From: Jeotgalibaca sp052266715 | GTDB taxonomy: Bacteria; Bacillota; Bacilli; Lactobacillales; Aerococcaceae | Direction: 5' to 3' (one strand) | Assembly: GCA_052266715.1 (NCBI GenBank) | Contig: JBQPRB010000007.1 | Length of the DNA stretch: 64,000 bases | Part shown: in pieces, positions 24,085 through 33,188 of the stretch | Numbering within the stretch: position 1 is the first letter of the stretch | How the letters are laid out: every line of letters starts with the position of its first letter | Position numbers and translations under genes: made by a program | The notes under the pieces: model-generated | What the model was told of the DNA's origin: nothing | The model's database searches: none | Seen by the model: only the letters and a program-made list of their open reading frames with translations

Positions 24085-25434
24085 CTATTTCATCCTTTCT
24101 TGGATGTAACCTTTTTCAGCCAGAGCTTTACGAAGGTTTAAAACGGCTGTATAAGTAGCCATCACATAAATTTTTTCTGTTGGTGCATTTTGGAAAGAGG
24201 CAATTAACGATTCAACTGAATCCGTAGTGGTCATACGCTCGTCAGAAATGCCGGCGACCTTCAAACGCAATGCCATTTCTTCTCTGCGAATACCGCTGAC
24301 ACCAACATAAGGAATATCAAAGTCATTCAGCTTCTCAAATTCCCCATCCCATATCCAGCTGACATCTGTTCCATCAGCAGGGCGGTCATTCAATACAACA
24401 CCCAGGGAGAAAGGGTCGTCTTCATAATCCAATAGTGCGATAATTTGATTCAGCCCAACCGGATTTTTAATCAAGTTTAAGATGACAAGTTTGTCGCCAA
24501 TTTTAATTGTTTCCTGACGCCCGAATTTTGATTCAGTTGCTGAGAATCCTGCCTGGATTTCTTCAGGTGTTAAATCGAATTCCCGACCTATTGAATAAGC
24601 TGCCAAGGCATTATAAATATTATATAACCCAGCAATATTAATCTTAAAAGGATGTCCATCAATGTGGAACGTTGATGAATTATAATCCAAATGGTCGACT
24701 GCAGTGACGGCATATTTTAATTGCGGACGTTTGAAGTCACAGTTAGGGCAATAGTATTTCCCTAGGTTGGCATAGGTATTGAATTTGTAATGTAAAATAC
24801 TGTCACAATTTGGACACAGGACACCATCCGTATTGAAGTGAGCCATCGTCTCGCCATCGTCTTCATGGTTGAAACCAAAGTAAATGCTTGGATTAACCAA
24901 TTCTCTGGAATTAAACATCGGGCTATCACCATTTGCTAAAATAATTGCATCTGGTGCCTGCGCAGCGCCTTCAACCATTTTGTCATAAATCGTATAAATT
25001 TCACCAAAGCGGTCCATTTGGTCTCTAAACACATTTGTATTCACTATAATACGCGGTTTAATATGTTTCGTAACATGAACCAAGCTTGCTTCGTCGACTT
25101 CCAGAATCGCTACTTTTTTATCATTTCCAGAACGTTTCTCCAGGAATGTGGAAATAATTCCTTGGGCCATATTTGCGCCGGTTGGATTCGTTAATATATC
25201 TGGGTATTTTTGTTGTAGTACATGGAAAGCCAAAGAAGTCGTTAAGGTTTTACCGTTTGTCCCCGTTACGATAACAACTTCGTAATCTTTTGCGAGGTGA
25301 GCAAGAACAGATGGATCAATTTTTGCTGCAAGTTTACCCGGCAAACTCGTACCACCTTTTGTAAATGTACGCAATGCCCATTGCGTTCCTTTTCCGACCG
25401 TGACGGCCAATGATCCTCGAATACTCAATGTCAT
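24085..25434 (-). CDS. murT: Lipid II isoglutaminyl synthase, Mur ligase-like subunit MurT
   Basis: MurT is the ATP-dependent ligase half of the GatD/MurT complex. The 449-residue product has the Mur ligase P-loop TGTNGKT (57-63) and central-domain motifs ILEVDEASL and NTNVFRDQMDRFGE. A Cys4 zinc ribbon (CPNC...CPNC, about 205-232) distinguishes MurT from other Mur ligases, and a C-terminal DUF1727 domain follows. ATG 25434 follows GGAGGAGAG. It is the promoter-proximal gene of the pair and is divergent from tdk. Confidence 0.95.
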   Translation of the reverse strand: MTLSIRGSLAVTVGKGTQWALRTFTKGGTSLPGKLAAKIDPSVLAHLAKDYEVVIVTGTNGKTLTTSLAFHVLQQKYPDILTNPTGANMAQGIISTFLEKRSGNDKKVAILEVDEASLVHVTKHIKPRIIVNTNVFRDQMDRFGEIYTIYDKMVEGAAQAPDAIILANGDSPMFNSRELVNPSIYFGFNHEDDGETMAHFNTDGVLCPNCDSILHYKFNTYANLGKYYCPNCDFKRPQLKYAVTAVDHLDYNSSTFHIDGHPFKINIAGLYNIYNALAAYSIGREFDLTPEEIQAGFSATESKFGRQETIKIGDKLVILNLIKNPVGLNQIIALLDYEDDPFSLGVVLNDRPADGTDVSWIWDGEFEKLNDFDIPYVGVSGIRREEMALRLKVAGISDERMTTTDSVESLIASFQNAPTEKIYVMATYTAVLNLRKALAEKGYIQERMK

Positions 25435-25581
25435 CTCTCCTCCATAAAAATTCTCTTTGACATCATAGCATAAAAGCTGTTCTTTCTGGAAGTACTACCT
25501 TCCTTCAGAAAAGCAGATGAAATGAAGTTTTAGCTTTTCTTAACAAAAAAATGTTCTTGGACCAAAATCCAGATCGAAATA

Positions 25582-25610
25582 TTGACTTTGGACCCATTTA
25601 TTACTATTAT
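25582..25610 (+). promoter_or_regulatory. tdk promoter
   Basis: TTGACT (25582-25587), a 17-bp spacer and TATTAT (25605-25610) precede tdk. The rest of the divergent region 25435-25581 shows only A/T-rich DNA and two GGACC repeats. Confidence 0.75.
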
Positions 25611-25652
25611 ATTACAAGACAAGTTTTGAACGAAATATGAGCGGGGTGTAAA

Positions 25653-26225
25653 ATGGCGCAGTTATTTTTTAAGTATGGTGCAATGAATAGTGGGAAAACA
25701 ATTGAAATCTTAAAAGTTGCCCACAATTACGAGGAACAAAATAAACCCGTTTTGATTTTCACCAGCGCACTAGATGACCGCGATGAAATAGGTTTTGTCG
25801 CAAGTCGAATCGGGATGAAAAGAGAAGCCATCCCGGTTTATCCTGAAACGGATATGTATGAAGTTGTAAAAAAAGAAGAGAAGACACCCTATTGCATTTT
25901 GGTTGATGAGGCCCAATTCTTAAAAGAAAAACACGTATTGCAAATGGCTAAAATTGTGGATGAATTAAACATACCAGTAATGGCCTTTGGTTTGAAAAAC
26001 GATTTTACAAATGAACTATTTGATGGTTCTAAATATTTATTGTTATACGCAGATAAGATAGAAGAAATTAAAACAATTTGCTGGTATTGTCATAAAAAGG
26101 CGACAATGAACATGCGTATTGTAGACAACCGACCGGTTTACCAAGGAGAACAAATTCAAATAGGTGGCAACGAGGCTTACGTGCCTGTTTGCCGCAATCA
26201 TTATTTCCATCCTCCTTTGGGATAG
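25653..26225 (+). CDS. tdk: Thymidine kinase
   Basis: Thymidine kinase phosphorylates thymidine in pyrimidine salvage. The 190-residue type II enzyme has the P-loop GAMNSGKT (about 9-16), LVDEAQFL and a structural zinc site (CWYCHKKA and VCRNH). It starts at ATG 25653 after GCGGGGTG and heads the tdk-prfA-prmC cluster found in the same order in Bacillus. Confidence 0.96.
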   Translation: MAQLFFKYGAMNSGKTIEILKVAHNYEEQNKPVLIFTSALDDRDEIGFVASRIGMKREAIPVYPETDMYEVVKKEEKTPYCILVDEAQFLKEKHVLQMAKIVDELNIPVMAFGLKNDFTNELFDGSKYLLLYADKIEEIKTICWYCHKKATMNMRIVDNRPVYQGEQIQIGGNEAYVPVCRNHYFHPPLG

Positions 26226-26273
26226 GATGATAAGCGCATGCACGTATTTGAAAAATAGAAGGGTTTTGAAATT

Positions 26274-27353
26274 ATGTTTGACCAATTAGATTCATTCATT
26301 ATTCGCTATGAAGAATTATCAGAATTATTAAGTGATCCGGAAGTGATTTCTGATACACGTCGTTTCATGGAATTGACAAAAGAAGAAGCAGGCTTACGTC
26401 CTAAAGTTGAAGTATTCCGCCGCTATCAAAGAGTGGAAGAAGAACTGGCCGAAACTGAAGAATTACTTTCTGAAAATCTTGACGACGATATGGCAAAGCT
26501 CGCTAAAGAAGAGCTTGCGATGCTAAAAAGTGAAAGAGAAGAATTACAAGAACGCATTAAAGTTTTACTTTTGCCAGAAGATCCAAATGACGGAAAAAAT
26601 ATTATTATGGAGATTCGAGGGGCAGCTGGTGGAGATGAAGCGGCACTATTTGCTGGGGATTTATATGAAATGTACAGTAAATATGCGGAGTCTCAAGGTT
26701 GGAGAGTCGAAGTCATGGATGCCAACATTACAGGTATTGGTGGCTACAAAGAAATCATTTTAATGATTACGGGACAAAATGTCTTTTCTAAACTGAAATA
26801 CGAAAGTGGTGCACACCGCGTGCAACGGGTGCCATCTACCGAATCACAAGGTCGCGTTCATACTTCAACGGCAACAGTTGTTGTCATGCCAGAAATGGAA
26901 GAAGTGGATGTGGATCTGGCTGATAAAGATATCCGTGTAGATATTTATCATGCATCAGGAGCAGGTGGACAACACGTTAACAAAACGGCTTCAGCAGTAC
27001 GTTTGACACACATCCCAACGGGTATAGCTGTTGCGATGCAGGATGAAAGATCCCAACTTAAAAACCGTGAAAAAGCAATGAAAGTTCTGCGGGCACGTGT
27101 TTATGACCAAATCTCTTCCGAGGCGCAATCAGAATATGATGCCAGCAGAAAGTCTGCAGTCGGAACGGGTGACCGTTCAGAACGTATTCGGACTTATAAT
27201 TTTCCGCAAAACCGCGTAACAGATCACCGTATTGGTTTAACGATTCAAAAATTGGATCAGATTTTGGGTGGTAAATTAGATGAGGTTGTTGATGCATTGA
27301 TTTTGGCTGATCAAGCTGAAAAATTGGAGAAATTAAACAATGGAAGTTATTAA
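26274..27353 (+). CDS. prfA: Peptide chain release factor 1
   Basis: RF1 reads UAA and UAG stop codons and triggers peptide release. The 359-residue product has the GGQ motif in GAGGQHVNKT near residue 233. The stop-recognition tripeptide position is PST in RVPSTESQGRVHTS, where PAT or PVT is more common. The last 14 bases overlap prmC, whose product methylates the GGQ glutamine. Confidence 0.97.
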   Translation: MFDQLDSFIIRYEELSELLSDPEVISDTRRFMELTKEEAGLRPKVEVFRRYQRVEEELAETEELLSENLDDDMAKLAKEELAMLKSEREELQERIKVLLLPEDPNDGKNIIMEIRGAAGGDEAALFAGDLYEMYSKYAESQGWRVEVMDANITGIGGYKEIILMITGQNVFSKLKYESGAHRVQRVPSTESQGRVHTSTATVVVMPEMEEVDVDLADKDIRVDIYHASGAGGQHVNKTASAVRLTHIPTGIAVAMQDERSQLKNREKAMKVLRARVYDQISSEAQSEYDASRKSAVGTGDRSERIRTYNFPQNRVTDHRIGLTIQKLDQILGGKLDEVVDALILADQAEKLEKLNNGSY

Positions 27354-28197
27354 ATTGAAAACATACCAAAAAGTAATCCAACAAGCAGCACACTTATTGG
27401 AATCAAGCCAAATGAACACTCATATCGCTGAACGCCTATTGATTGATCGTTTAGATTGGAACAAAACCGAATTAATCAATCATTTAAATGAGGAGATGCC
27501 TGAAGCTATCTATCTCCAATACCTTGATGATTTGAACGAGTTTATCAAAGGCAAACCACTGCAATATATCGTGGGAAAAGAATGGTTCTATGGCTTGCCC
27601 TTGATGGTGACAGCCGACACCTTGATTCCAAGGCCGGAAACGGAAGAGCTGGTTCATACGGCTTTGCACCATCTCAAAGAGGAAAAAGGCTCTGAATCGT
27701 TAAGAATCCTGGATATCGGTACAGGTTCTGGAGCCATTGCCATCGCAATGAAAAATGAACGTCTCCAAGACGAAGTGACGGCAACTGATATTTCGCAAGC
27801 AGCGCTCGACGTTGCCAAGAAAAATGCTGAAGCACATCAATTACAGATTCGTTTCTTACAAGGTGATTTACTGGAACCAGTTTCGCTAGAAACCTTTGAT
27901 TGCATCATCAGTAATCCACCCTATATTAGTTACAACGAAACTGATGTTATGGATGAATCAGTTTTGAATTATGAACCTCATACAGCTTTGTTTGCCGAAA
28001 ATGAAGGTATGAGCCTTTATGAACGGCTCGCTTATACATTGCCCTTCCACCTAAAGACAGACGGTTGCCTATTTATGGAAATCGGCTATCAACAAGGTGA
28101 AAAACTGCAGGATTTGTACAAGAAAGCATTTCCGGATAAAGAAGTAACGATACAACAAGATATTAATGGTCTCGACCGTATGTTAATAGTAAAATAG
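27340..28197 (+). CDS. prmC: Peptide chain release factor N5-glutamine methyltransferase
   Basis: PrmC (HemK) methylates the GGQ glutamine of release factors with S-adenosylmethionine. The 285-residue protein has a helical N-terminal substrate domain and a Rossmann methyltransferase domain with LDIGTGSGAIAIA (about 122-134). The NPPY motif is in ISNPPYISYNE near residue 188. ATG 27340 lies within the prfA end and follows GGAG; overlap suggests coupling with its substrate gene. Confidence 0.96.
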   Translation: MEVIKLKTYQKVIQQAAHLLESSQMNTHIAERLLIDRLDWNKTELINHLNEEMPEAIYLQYLDDLNEFIKGKPLQYIVGKEWFYGLPLMVTADTLIPRPETEELVHTALHHLKEEKGSESLRILDIGTGSGAIAIAMKNERLQDEVTATDISQAALDVAKKNAEAHQLQIRFLQGDLLEPVSLETFDCIISNPPYISYNETDVMDESVLNYEPHTALFAENEGMSLYERLAYTLPFHLKTDGCLFMEIGYQQGEKLQDLYKKAFPDKEVTIQQDINGLDRMLIVK

Positions 28198-28209
28198 ATT
28201 TAGACAGAG

Positions 28210-28385
28210 AGTGGGAAAAAAGGCGTTTAGCCCCGGATCAATGGAGCGAATAAGCGGAAGATGGTCGCAGACTATCTGAGCATTATTCGTGAAGTGACGC
28301 CGGGGCTGCCTTTTTGAGCACGTTTACGAAGCAAATATTCGGTTAAATAGCCGGGGCCGGGAGTTATTTCCCAAACCCTTTTTTT
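28210..28385 (+). ncRNA. Large structured intergenic element (nested hairpin)
   Basis: The prmC-sua5 gap holds an elaborate dyad. AGCCCCGG (about 28230-28237) pairs with CCGGGGCT (about 28301-28308). Inside it GCGAATAA pairs with TTATTCGT, and inside that AGATGGTC-GCA-GACTATCT closes a third stem. A-rich GGC and GCC-TTTTT flanks extend the base, and GTGGGAA at the start can pair with TTTCCCA near the end. Similar intergenic hairpins are scattered in lactic acid bacterial genomes as I recall them. It may terminate prmC transcription or be a dispersed structured repeat. Only one copy is in the window. Confidence 0.6.
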
Positions 28386-28403
28386 GGAAGGAATGGACTA
28401 ATA

Positions 28404-29423
28404 ATGGAGACACAACTATTCAACAAGGAAAACATGCCAGAAGCAGGAGCCCTTTTGAGAAAAGGCGAACTGGTGGCTTTTCCTACCGAAACAGTTTATG
28501 GATTGGGAGCAATTGCTTCTGATAATGCGGCCGTAAAAAAAGTTTACCAGGTAAAGGGGCGTCCGAGCGACAATCCTCTGATCGTTCATGTGGCCTCTCA
28601 CGAAATCGGGCAATATGTGGCTGAGATTCCAAACGTAGCTAAAAAGATGATGGAAGTATTTTGGCCGGGTCCCTTAACTTTGATATTCAATGCTAAACCA
28701 GGTGTATTCGCTCCAGCTGTTACAGGAGGGCAAAGTACAGTCGCACTGCGTATGCCAGATCAAGATTTGTCTTTACGCTTAATTCAGGAAGCGGGCTTTC
28801 CACTCGTAGGGCCGAGTGCTAATACTTCGGGGAAACCAAGTCCGACCACTGCACAACATGTCCTTCATGATTTAGGTGGAAAAATTGCTGGCGTCGTCGA
28901 GGGGGGAGAAACGCAAATTGGCGTCGAATCCACAGTTCTGGACTTAACGGACGAGCGGGGATTGATTATTCTCAGACCTGGTGCCGTAACCAAAGAACAA
29001 CTCCAAATTGTTACCGATCAAAAAGTTTGGATGAATGATGAAGTAAAGGTATTAAATCCTGAGGAAGCTCCCAAAGCTCCTGGTATGAAATATACTCATT
29101 ATTCACCGAACCAACCGGTTATTCTTATGCGGGCAGATTGGTCCATAAAAATATCTGAGCTTCTGGCTGAGGAGAAAGTAATAGGGGTTTTGGCTTCGGA
29201 TGAACAAATAGCTGAAATCGAGATAAAAGACGAAATCATACCTTATTCATTGGGTTCACGAACGGATGCACGCATTGCTTCCCAACGTTTATATGCAGGA
29301 CTGAGGTATTTTGATAACCAGGATGTCGATGTCATATTGGCCGAGGCATATCCGAAAGATGGCATTGGGATTGCCTTCATGAATAGACTTGAAAAAGCTT
29401 CATCGGCAGTTTATCCCCAATAG
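28404..29423 (+). CDS. L-threonylcarbamoyladenylate synthase (Sua5/YwlC)
   Basis: This enzyme makes threonylcarbamoyl-AMP from threonine, bicarbonate and ATP, the first step of the t6A37 tRNA modification. The 339-residue long (Sua5) form has the YrdC domain (FPTETVYGLG, KGRPSDNPL, GPSANTSGKPSPT, residues about 1-200). A C-terminal Sua5 domain follows, starting near the linker APGMKYTHYSP. It starts at ATG 28404 after TTGGAAGGAATGG. Position between prmC and glyA matches Bacillus ywlC. Confidence 0.96.
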   Translation: METQLFNKENMPEAGALLRKGELVAFPTETVYGLGAIASDNAAVKKVYQVKGRPSDNPLIVHVASHEIGQYVAEIPNVAKKMMEVFWPGPLTLIFNAKPGVFAPAVTGGQSTVALRMPDQDLSLRLIQEAGFPLVGPSANTSGKPSPTTAQHVLHDLGGKIAGVVEGGETQIGVESTVLDLTDERGLIILRPGAVTKEQLQIVTDQKVWMNDEVKVLNPEEAPKAPGMKYTHYSPNQPVILMRADWSIKISELLAEEKVIGVLASDEQIAEIEIKDEIIPYSLGSRTDARIASQRLYAGLRYFDNQDVDVILAEAYPKDGIGIAFMNRLEKASSAVYPQ

Positions 29424-29492
29424 CATTTGTGCTATACTTACGTTAATATTTTAATTGTATTTTAATTATGAATCGGTTTCAGGAGGATGGGT

Positions 29493-30713
29493 ATGTTTGA
29501 TAAATTAGTATTTGAAGCAATCGAAAATGAAAAAGCACGACAAGAAAATGGGATAGAACTAATCGCCTCCGAGAATTTCGTATCCAAGGATGTCATGCTT
29601 GCGCAGGGAAGTATCTTGACTAATAAATATGCCGAGGGATACCCAGGCCGTCGTTATTATGGCGGATGTGAATTTGTTGATGTAATTGAAAATCTGGCAA
29701 TTGATCGTTTGAAGGAACTATTTGGGGCAGAGTATGCAAATGTTCAACCACACTCTGGTAGCCAAGCGAATATGGCAGCCTATCGTGCCATCCTGGAACC
29801 AGGTAGTAAAATATTGGGTATGGATTTAAACCACGGCGGTCATTTGACACATGGATCGGCCGTTAACTTCAGTGGTCAAATGTATGATTTCGTGGCTTAC
29901 GGTGTCGAAAAAGAGACAGAAATAATCGATTATGAAAAAGTAAGAGAGATCGCTTTGGCAGAAAGACCCCAATTAATTGTCGCAGGAGCAAGTGCCTATC
30001 CGCGTGCACTGGACTTCAAAAAATTTAGAGAAATTGCCGATGAAATCGGTGCTATGTTGATGGTGGATATGGCTCATATTGCGGGTCTTTGTGCAACAGG
30101 CTATCACCAAAATCCCGTCGAATTTGCAGACATTGTGACCTCAACGACCCATAAAACGTTACGCGGCCCTCGTGGTGGTGTCATCATGGCGAAGAAGCAA
30201 TACGGCAAGAAGTTGAATTCTGCTATTTTTCCAGGTATTCAGGGTGGACCTTTGGAACATGTTATCGCTGCAAAAGCAGTTGCTTTTAATGAAGCTTTAG
30301 ACGATTCCTTCAAGAATTACATTGGCCAAGTATTGGATAATGCAAAAGCGATGGCAGATGTATTTAAAAATTCAAAATTCCGGGTCATCAGTGGAGGAAC
30401 TGACACGCATTTATTACTGTTGGACGTATCTGGATTTGATTTGAATGGGAAAGAAGTGGAAACGTTATTGGATTCTGTGGGAATAACGGCGAATAAAAAT
30501 GCGATACCATTTGATACATTGCCCCCAAGCAAGACAAGCGGCATTCGTATCGGTACTCCAGCAATAACGACCCGTGGATTCGGTAGAGCAGAAGCGATTA
30601 AAGTTGCAGAGTTAATTATTAAAACGGTTGAAAACCGAGAAGATGAAACCCTGCTTGATGAAATCAAGAACGAGGTTCAGGCACTGACTGCTCAATTCCC
30701 ATTATACAAATAA
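29493..30713 (+). CDS. glyA: Serine hydroxymethyltransferase
   Basis: GlyA interconverts serine and glycine with tetrahydrofolate, the main source of one-carbon units. The 406-residue PLP enzyme has YPGRRYYGGCEFVD, HSGSQAN, the DMAHIAGL stretch and the PLP lysine in STTHKTLRGPRGG near residue 226. ATG 29493 is chosen because AGGAGG lies at optimal spacing; ATG 29487 abuts that site. A TATACT -10 at 29433-29438 suggests its own promoter. Confidence 0.97.
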   Translation: MFDKLVFEAIENEKARQENGIELIASENFVSKDVMLAQGSILTNKYAEGYPGRRYYGGCEFVDVIENLAIDRLKELFGAEYANVQPHSGSQANMAAYRAILEPGSKILGMDLNHGGHLTHGSAVNFSGQMYDFVAYGVEKETEIIDYEKVREIALAERPQLIVAGASAYPRALDFKKFREIADEIGAMLMVDMAHIAGLCATGYHQNPVEFADIVTSTTHKTLRGPRGGVIMAKKQYGKKLNSAIFPGIQGGPLEHVIAAKAVAFNEALDDSFKNYIGQVLDNAKAMADVFKNSKFRVISGGTDTHLLLLDVSGFDLNGKEVETLLDSVGITANKNAIPFDTLPPSKTSGIRIGTPAITTRGFGRAEAIKVAELIIKTVENREDETLLDEIKNEVQALTAQFPLYK

Positions 30714-30790
30714 GATTATAAAATAAATTCTGGTAAATCTAGCTCCAATCCTTTACAATAGAAAAAGTGAAAATTGAGAGGGGAATACAA

Positions 30791-31426
30791 ATGGGACAAG
30801 TAACCGTTATGGATCATCCATTAATCCAACATAAATTAACAATTATTCGTCAAACAACAACAGGAACCAAAGACTTCCGTGAAGTGGTCAGTGAAATTGC
30901 AATGCTGATGGCTTATGAAGTAACACGCGACATGCCTTTAGAGGATGTTGAAATCGAGACACCACTTGTAAAATCAGTACAAAAAACTTTAAGTGGTAAA
31001 AAAGTCGCGATTATTCCAATTCTTCGTGCAGGATTAGGGATGGTAGATGGTTTCTTGGCAATGTTGCCTGCAGCTAAAGTTGGACACGTAGGGCTTTATC
31101 GTGATGAAGAAACACTTGAACCGCATGAGTATTTCGTTAAATTGCCAGCTGATATTCCAGAACGTCAATTATTTGTTGTGGACCCAATGTTAGCAACAGG
31201 TGGTTCTGCAATTGCAGCAATTGAGGCTTTGGAAAAACGTGGTGCAAAACCATCCAACATTAAATTTATCTGTTTAGTTGCTGCGCCAGAAGGTGTTAAA
31301 GCATTGAATGACGCTTATCCAGGTGTAGAAATCGTGGTTGCGGCCTTAGATGAAAGACTAAACGAAGCGGGTTACATTCTTCCAGGATTGGGAGATGCTG
31401 GTGACCGCCTATTTGGTACGAAATAA
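30791..31426 (+). CDS. upp: Uracil phosphoribosyltransferase
   Basis: Upp converts uracil and PRPP to UMP in pyrimidine salvage. The 211-residue product carries the PRPP-binding loop DPMLATGGSAIAAIE and the uracil site GLGDAGDRLFGTK at the C-terminus. ATG 30791 follows GAGAGGGG. A TACAAT -10 at 30754-30759 suggests a separate promoter. A strong terminator follows before the ATP synthase operon. Confidence 0.97.
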   Translation: MGQVTVMDHPLIQHKLTIIRQTTTGTKDFREVVSEIAMLMAYEVTRDMPLEDVEIETPLVKSVQKTLSGKKVAIIPILRAGLGMVDGFLAMLPAAKVGHVGLYRDEETLEPHEYFVKLPADIPERQLFVVDPMLATGGSAIAAIEALEKRGAKPSNIKFICLVAAPEGVKALNDAYPGVEIVVAALDERLNEAGYILPGLGDAGDRLFGTK

Positions 31427-31431
31427 TGTGT

Positions 31432-31464
31432 AAGAGACAAAGGGTAACCTTTGTCTCTTTTTTT
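31432..31464 (+). terminator. upp terminator
   Basis: AAGAGACAAAGG / CCTTTGTCTCTT is a perfect 12-bp stem with a GTAA loop and a T run. Confidence 0.93.
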
Positions 31465-31592
31465 GTTCCAATAGGATTAAACATATCTAAAAATATTGCC
31501 TCGCTAAATTTTAATCAAACATTTCACAAAGTTGAGAACGCAATATTATTATAGGTTTCGGTAAAGAAAATTTCGTAATTTTTTCAAAAATC

Positions 31593-31622
31593 TTTGCTAA
31601 TCTTAATACAAGATGGTATTAT
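31593..31622 (+). promoter_or_regulatory. Candidate atp operon promoter
   Basis: TTTGCT (31593-31598), an 18-bp spacer and TATTAT (31617-31622) lie about 80 bp before atpB. The leader contains CCAATG/CATTGG arms around a T-rich loop (about 31638-31669), possibly a regulatory hairpin. No atpI gene is found in the 270-bp gap. Confidence 0.5.
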
Positions 31623-31700
31623 TGGCAATGCGAGCAGGCCAATGTTTTTTTCATGTTTTTCATTGGCTTGTTAAATTACGTTTGAAAAGAGGTGAAACAA

Positions 31701-32411
31701 TTGGAACATGAATCGGTTGTTGTTGAATTCATGGGGATTGGCTTTGACTTGAATATCATTATCAGTGTAGTTGCTACCTGTGTATTGGTTCTTTTATTCT
31801 GTTACGTGTGTACACGTAAGTTGTCAATAAGACCAGGAAGAGGACAGCTTGTTATTGAGTACATTGCAGGTTTTGTTAGAAATATGATTTCTAGCTCAAT
31901 GGATTGGAAAGTGGGAGAACAATTCTACCTACTTGGTTTTACACTATTTTTGTTTATCTGGGTTGCAAATATGTTAGGTCTAGTTTTAATCCTGAATATA
32001 GGTGGTTTTTCCTATTGGAAGAGTCCTACTGCCAGTCCAGTTGTAACATTGGCCCTATCGCTGCTCATTATTTTGATGACGCATTATTTTGGCGTTCGGG
32101 AACAAGGTTTTAAAGGCTATTTCATGAATAGTTATGTAAGACCGGTAGCAGCTTTGATGCCAATCAAGATTCTTGAAGAGTTCACGAACACGTTGACATT
32201 GGCACTACGTCTATACGGAAACGTTTATGCTGGAGAGATTTTACTTGGTCTAATTGCCTCTTTGGCAAATATGGCTGGTCCATGGACATGGGCCATTGGT
32301 ATTCCTTTACAAATGGTTTGGCAAGGTTTCTCGATTTTTATCGGTTCTATTCAAGCCTTCGTTTTTACAACTTTGACAATGGTTTACCTATCACACAAAA
32401 TTGAACATTAA
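31701..32411 (+). CDS. atpB: ATP synthase F0 subunit a
   Basis: Subunit a forms the ion half-channels against the c-ring. The 236-residue membrane protein has five to six helices and the essential Arg in TLALRLYGNVYAGE (near residue 172). The start is TTG 31701, spaced correctly from AAAAGAGGTG; the GTG at 31692 lies within that site. It is first in an atpBEFHAGDC operon. Confidence 0.96.
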   Translation: MEHESVVVEFMGIGFDLNIIISVVATCVLVLLFCYVCTRKLSIRPGRGQLVIEYIAGFVRNMISSSMDWKVGEQFYLLGFTLFLFIWVANMLGLVLILNIGGFSYWKSPTASPVVTLALSLLIILMTHYFGVREQGFKGYFMNSYVRPVAALMPIKILEEFTNTLTLALRLYGNVYAGEILLGLIASLANMAGPWTWAIGIPLQMVWQGFSIFIGSIQAFVFTTLTMVYLSHKIEH

Positions 32412-32432
32412 TTATTAAAGGGGAAAAACAAA

Positions 32433-32645
32433 ATGAACTTTATAGCAGCAGCAATAGCAGTTGCCGGAGCAGCAATTGGCGCTTCATTGGGTAACGGTAA
32501 AGTTATTTCTACAACAATTGAAGCTATCGCAAGACAACCAGAACTACAAAGCCGTCTACAAACTTTGATGTTTATCGGAGTTGGCTTGATCGAGGCCGTT
32601 CCTATTATGGCGGTCGTAATTGCATTCTTGCTTATATTCCAATAA
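32433..32645 (+). CDS. atpE: ATP synthase F0 subunit c
   Basis: The 70-residue hairpin proteolipid forms the rotor ring. The polar loop is ARQPE (33-37) and the ion-binding carboxylate is Glu54 in GLIEAVPIM. The residues around Glu54 (Ala and Val after it) lack the Ser/Thr set of Na+-specific rings, so proton coupling is expected. A GAGCA-rich glycine motif (GAAIGASLGNG) is present in helix 1. Confidence 0.97.
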   Translation: MNFIAAAIAVAGAAIGASLGNGKVISTTIEAIARQPELQSRLQTLMFIGVGLIEAVPIMAVVIAFLLIFQ

Positions 32646-32680
32646 AAGAGGGAATGAAAAAAATAAATAGGAGGATATAG

Positions 32681-33187
32681 ATGAAACCACTATTCATTTT
32701 AGGCGCGACATCCACAGCGCTAGGAAATACAATCGTTACCCTCGTTTCGTTCTTGTTACTATTTTGGTTAGTTAAACGCATCGCCTGGGGACCATTGATG
32801 AGTATGTTGGATGAAAGAGAAAAAGCAATCAATGCTGATTTAGATAAAGCAGCAAAAGATCGTGAAATTTCACTACAACAACGAGCTGAAACAGAAGAAC
32901 AGTTACGTGAAGCACGAAAAAATGCCAATGAAATATTAAATAAAGCCCAAATAGAGGGAAATGTACTACACAAATCTATTATCAAAGAAGCAAATGAAGA
33001 CGCACAACGTATTCGTCAACAAGCGCAACGTGAAATCGAAGCTGAGCGCGTACGTGCTTTGAATAACATGCGTTCTGAAATCAGTGAATTATCCATCAGT
33101 ATCGCTGAAAAAGTCATTAAAAGAGAATTAAATACTTCTGACCAAGAGCGATTAGTTGATGAGTTCATTCAAGGATTGGAAGATTAA
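32681..33187 (+). CDS. atpF: ATP synthase F0 subunit b
   Basis: Subunit b is the peripheral stator stalk. The 168-residue product has one N-terminal membrane helix (about 14-32, with VSFLLLFWLVKRIAWGPL) and a long charged helix that dimerises. Length is normal, so the missing part of the next gene has not been fused here. It starts at ATG 32681 after AGGAGG. Confidence 0.96.
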   Translation: MKPLFILGATSTALGNTIVTLVSFLLLFWLVKRIAWGPLMSMLDEREKAINADLDKAAKDREISLQQRAETEEQLREARKNANEILNKAQIEGNVLHKSIIKEANEDAQRIRQQAQREIEAERVRALNNMRSEISELSISIAEKVIKRELNTSDQERLVDEFIQGLED

Positions 33188-33188
33188 T

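Noticed and set aside
32433..32645. Sodium-coupled ATP synthase
   Set aside because: Residues next to Glu54 are Ala and Val, not the Ser/Thr set of Na+ rings.
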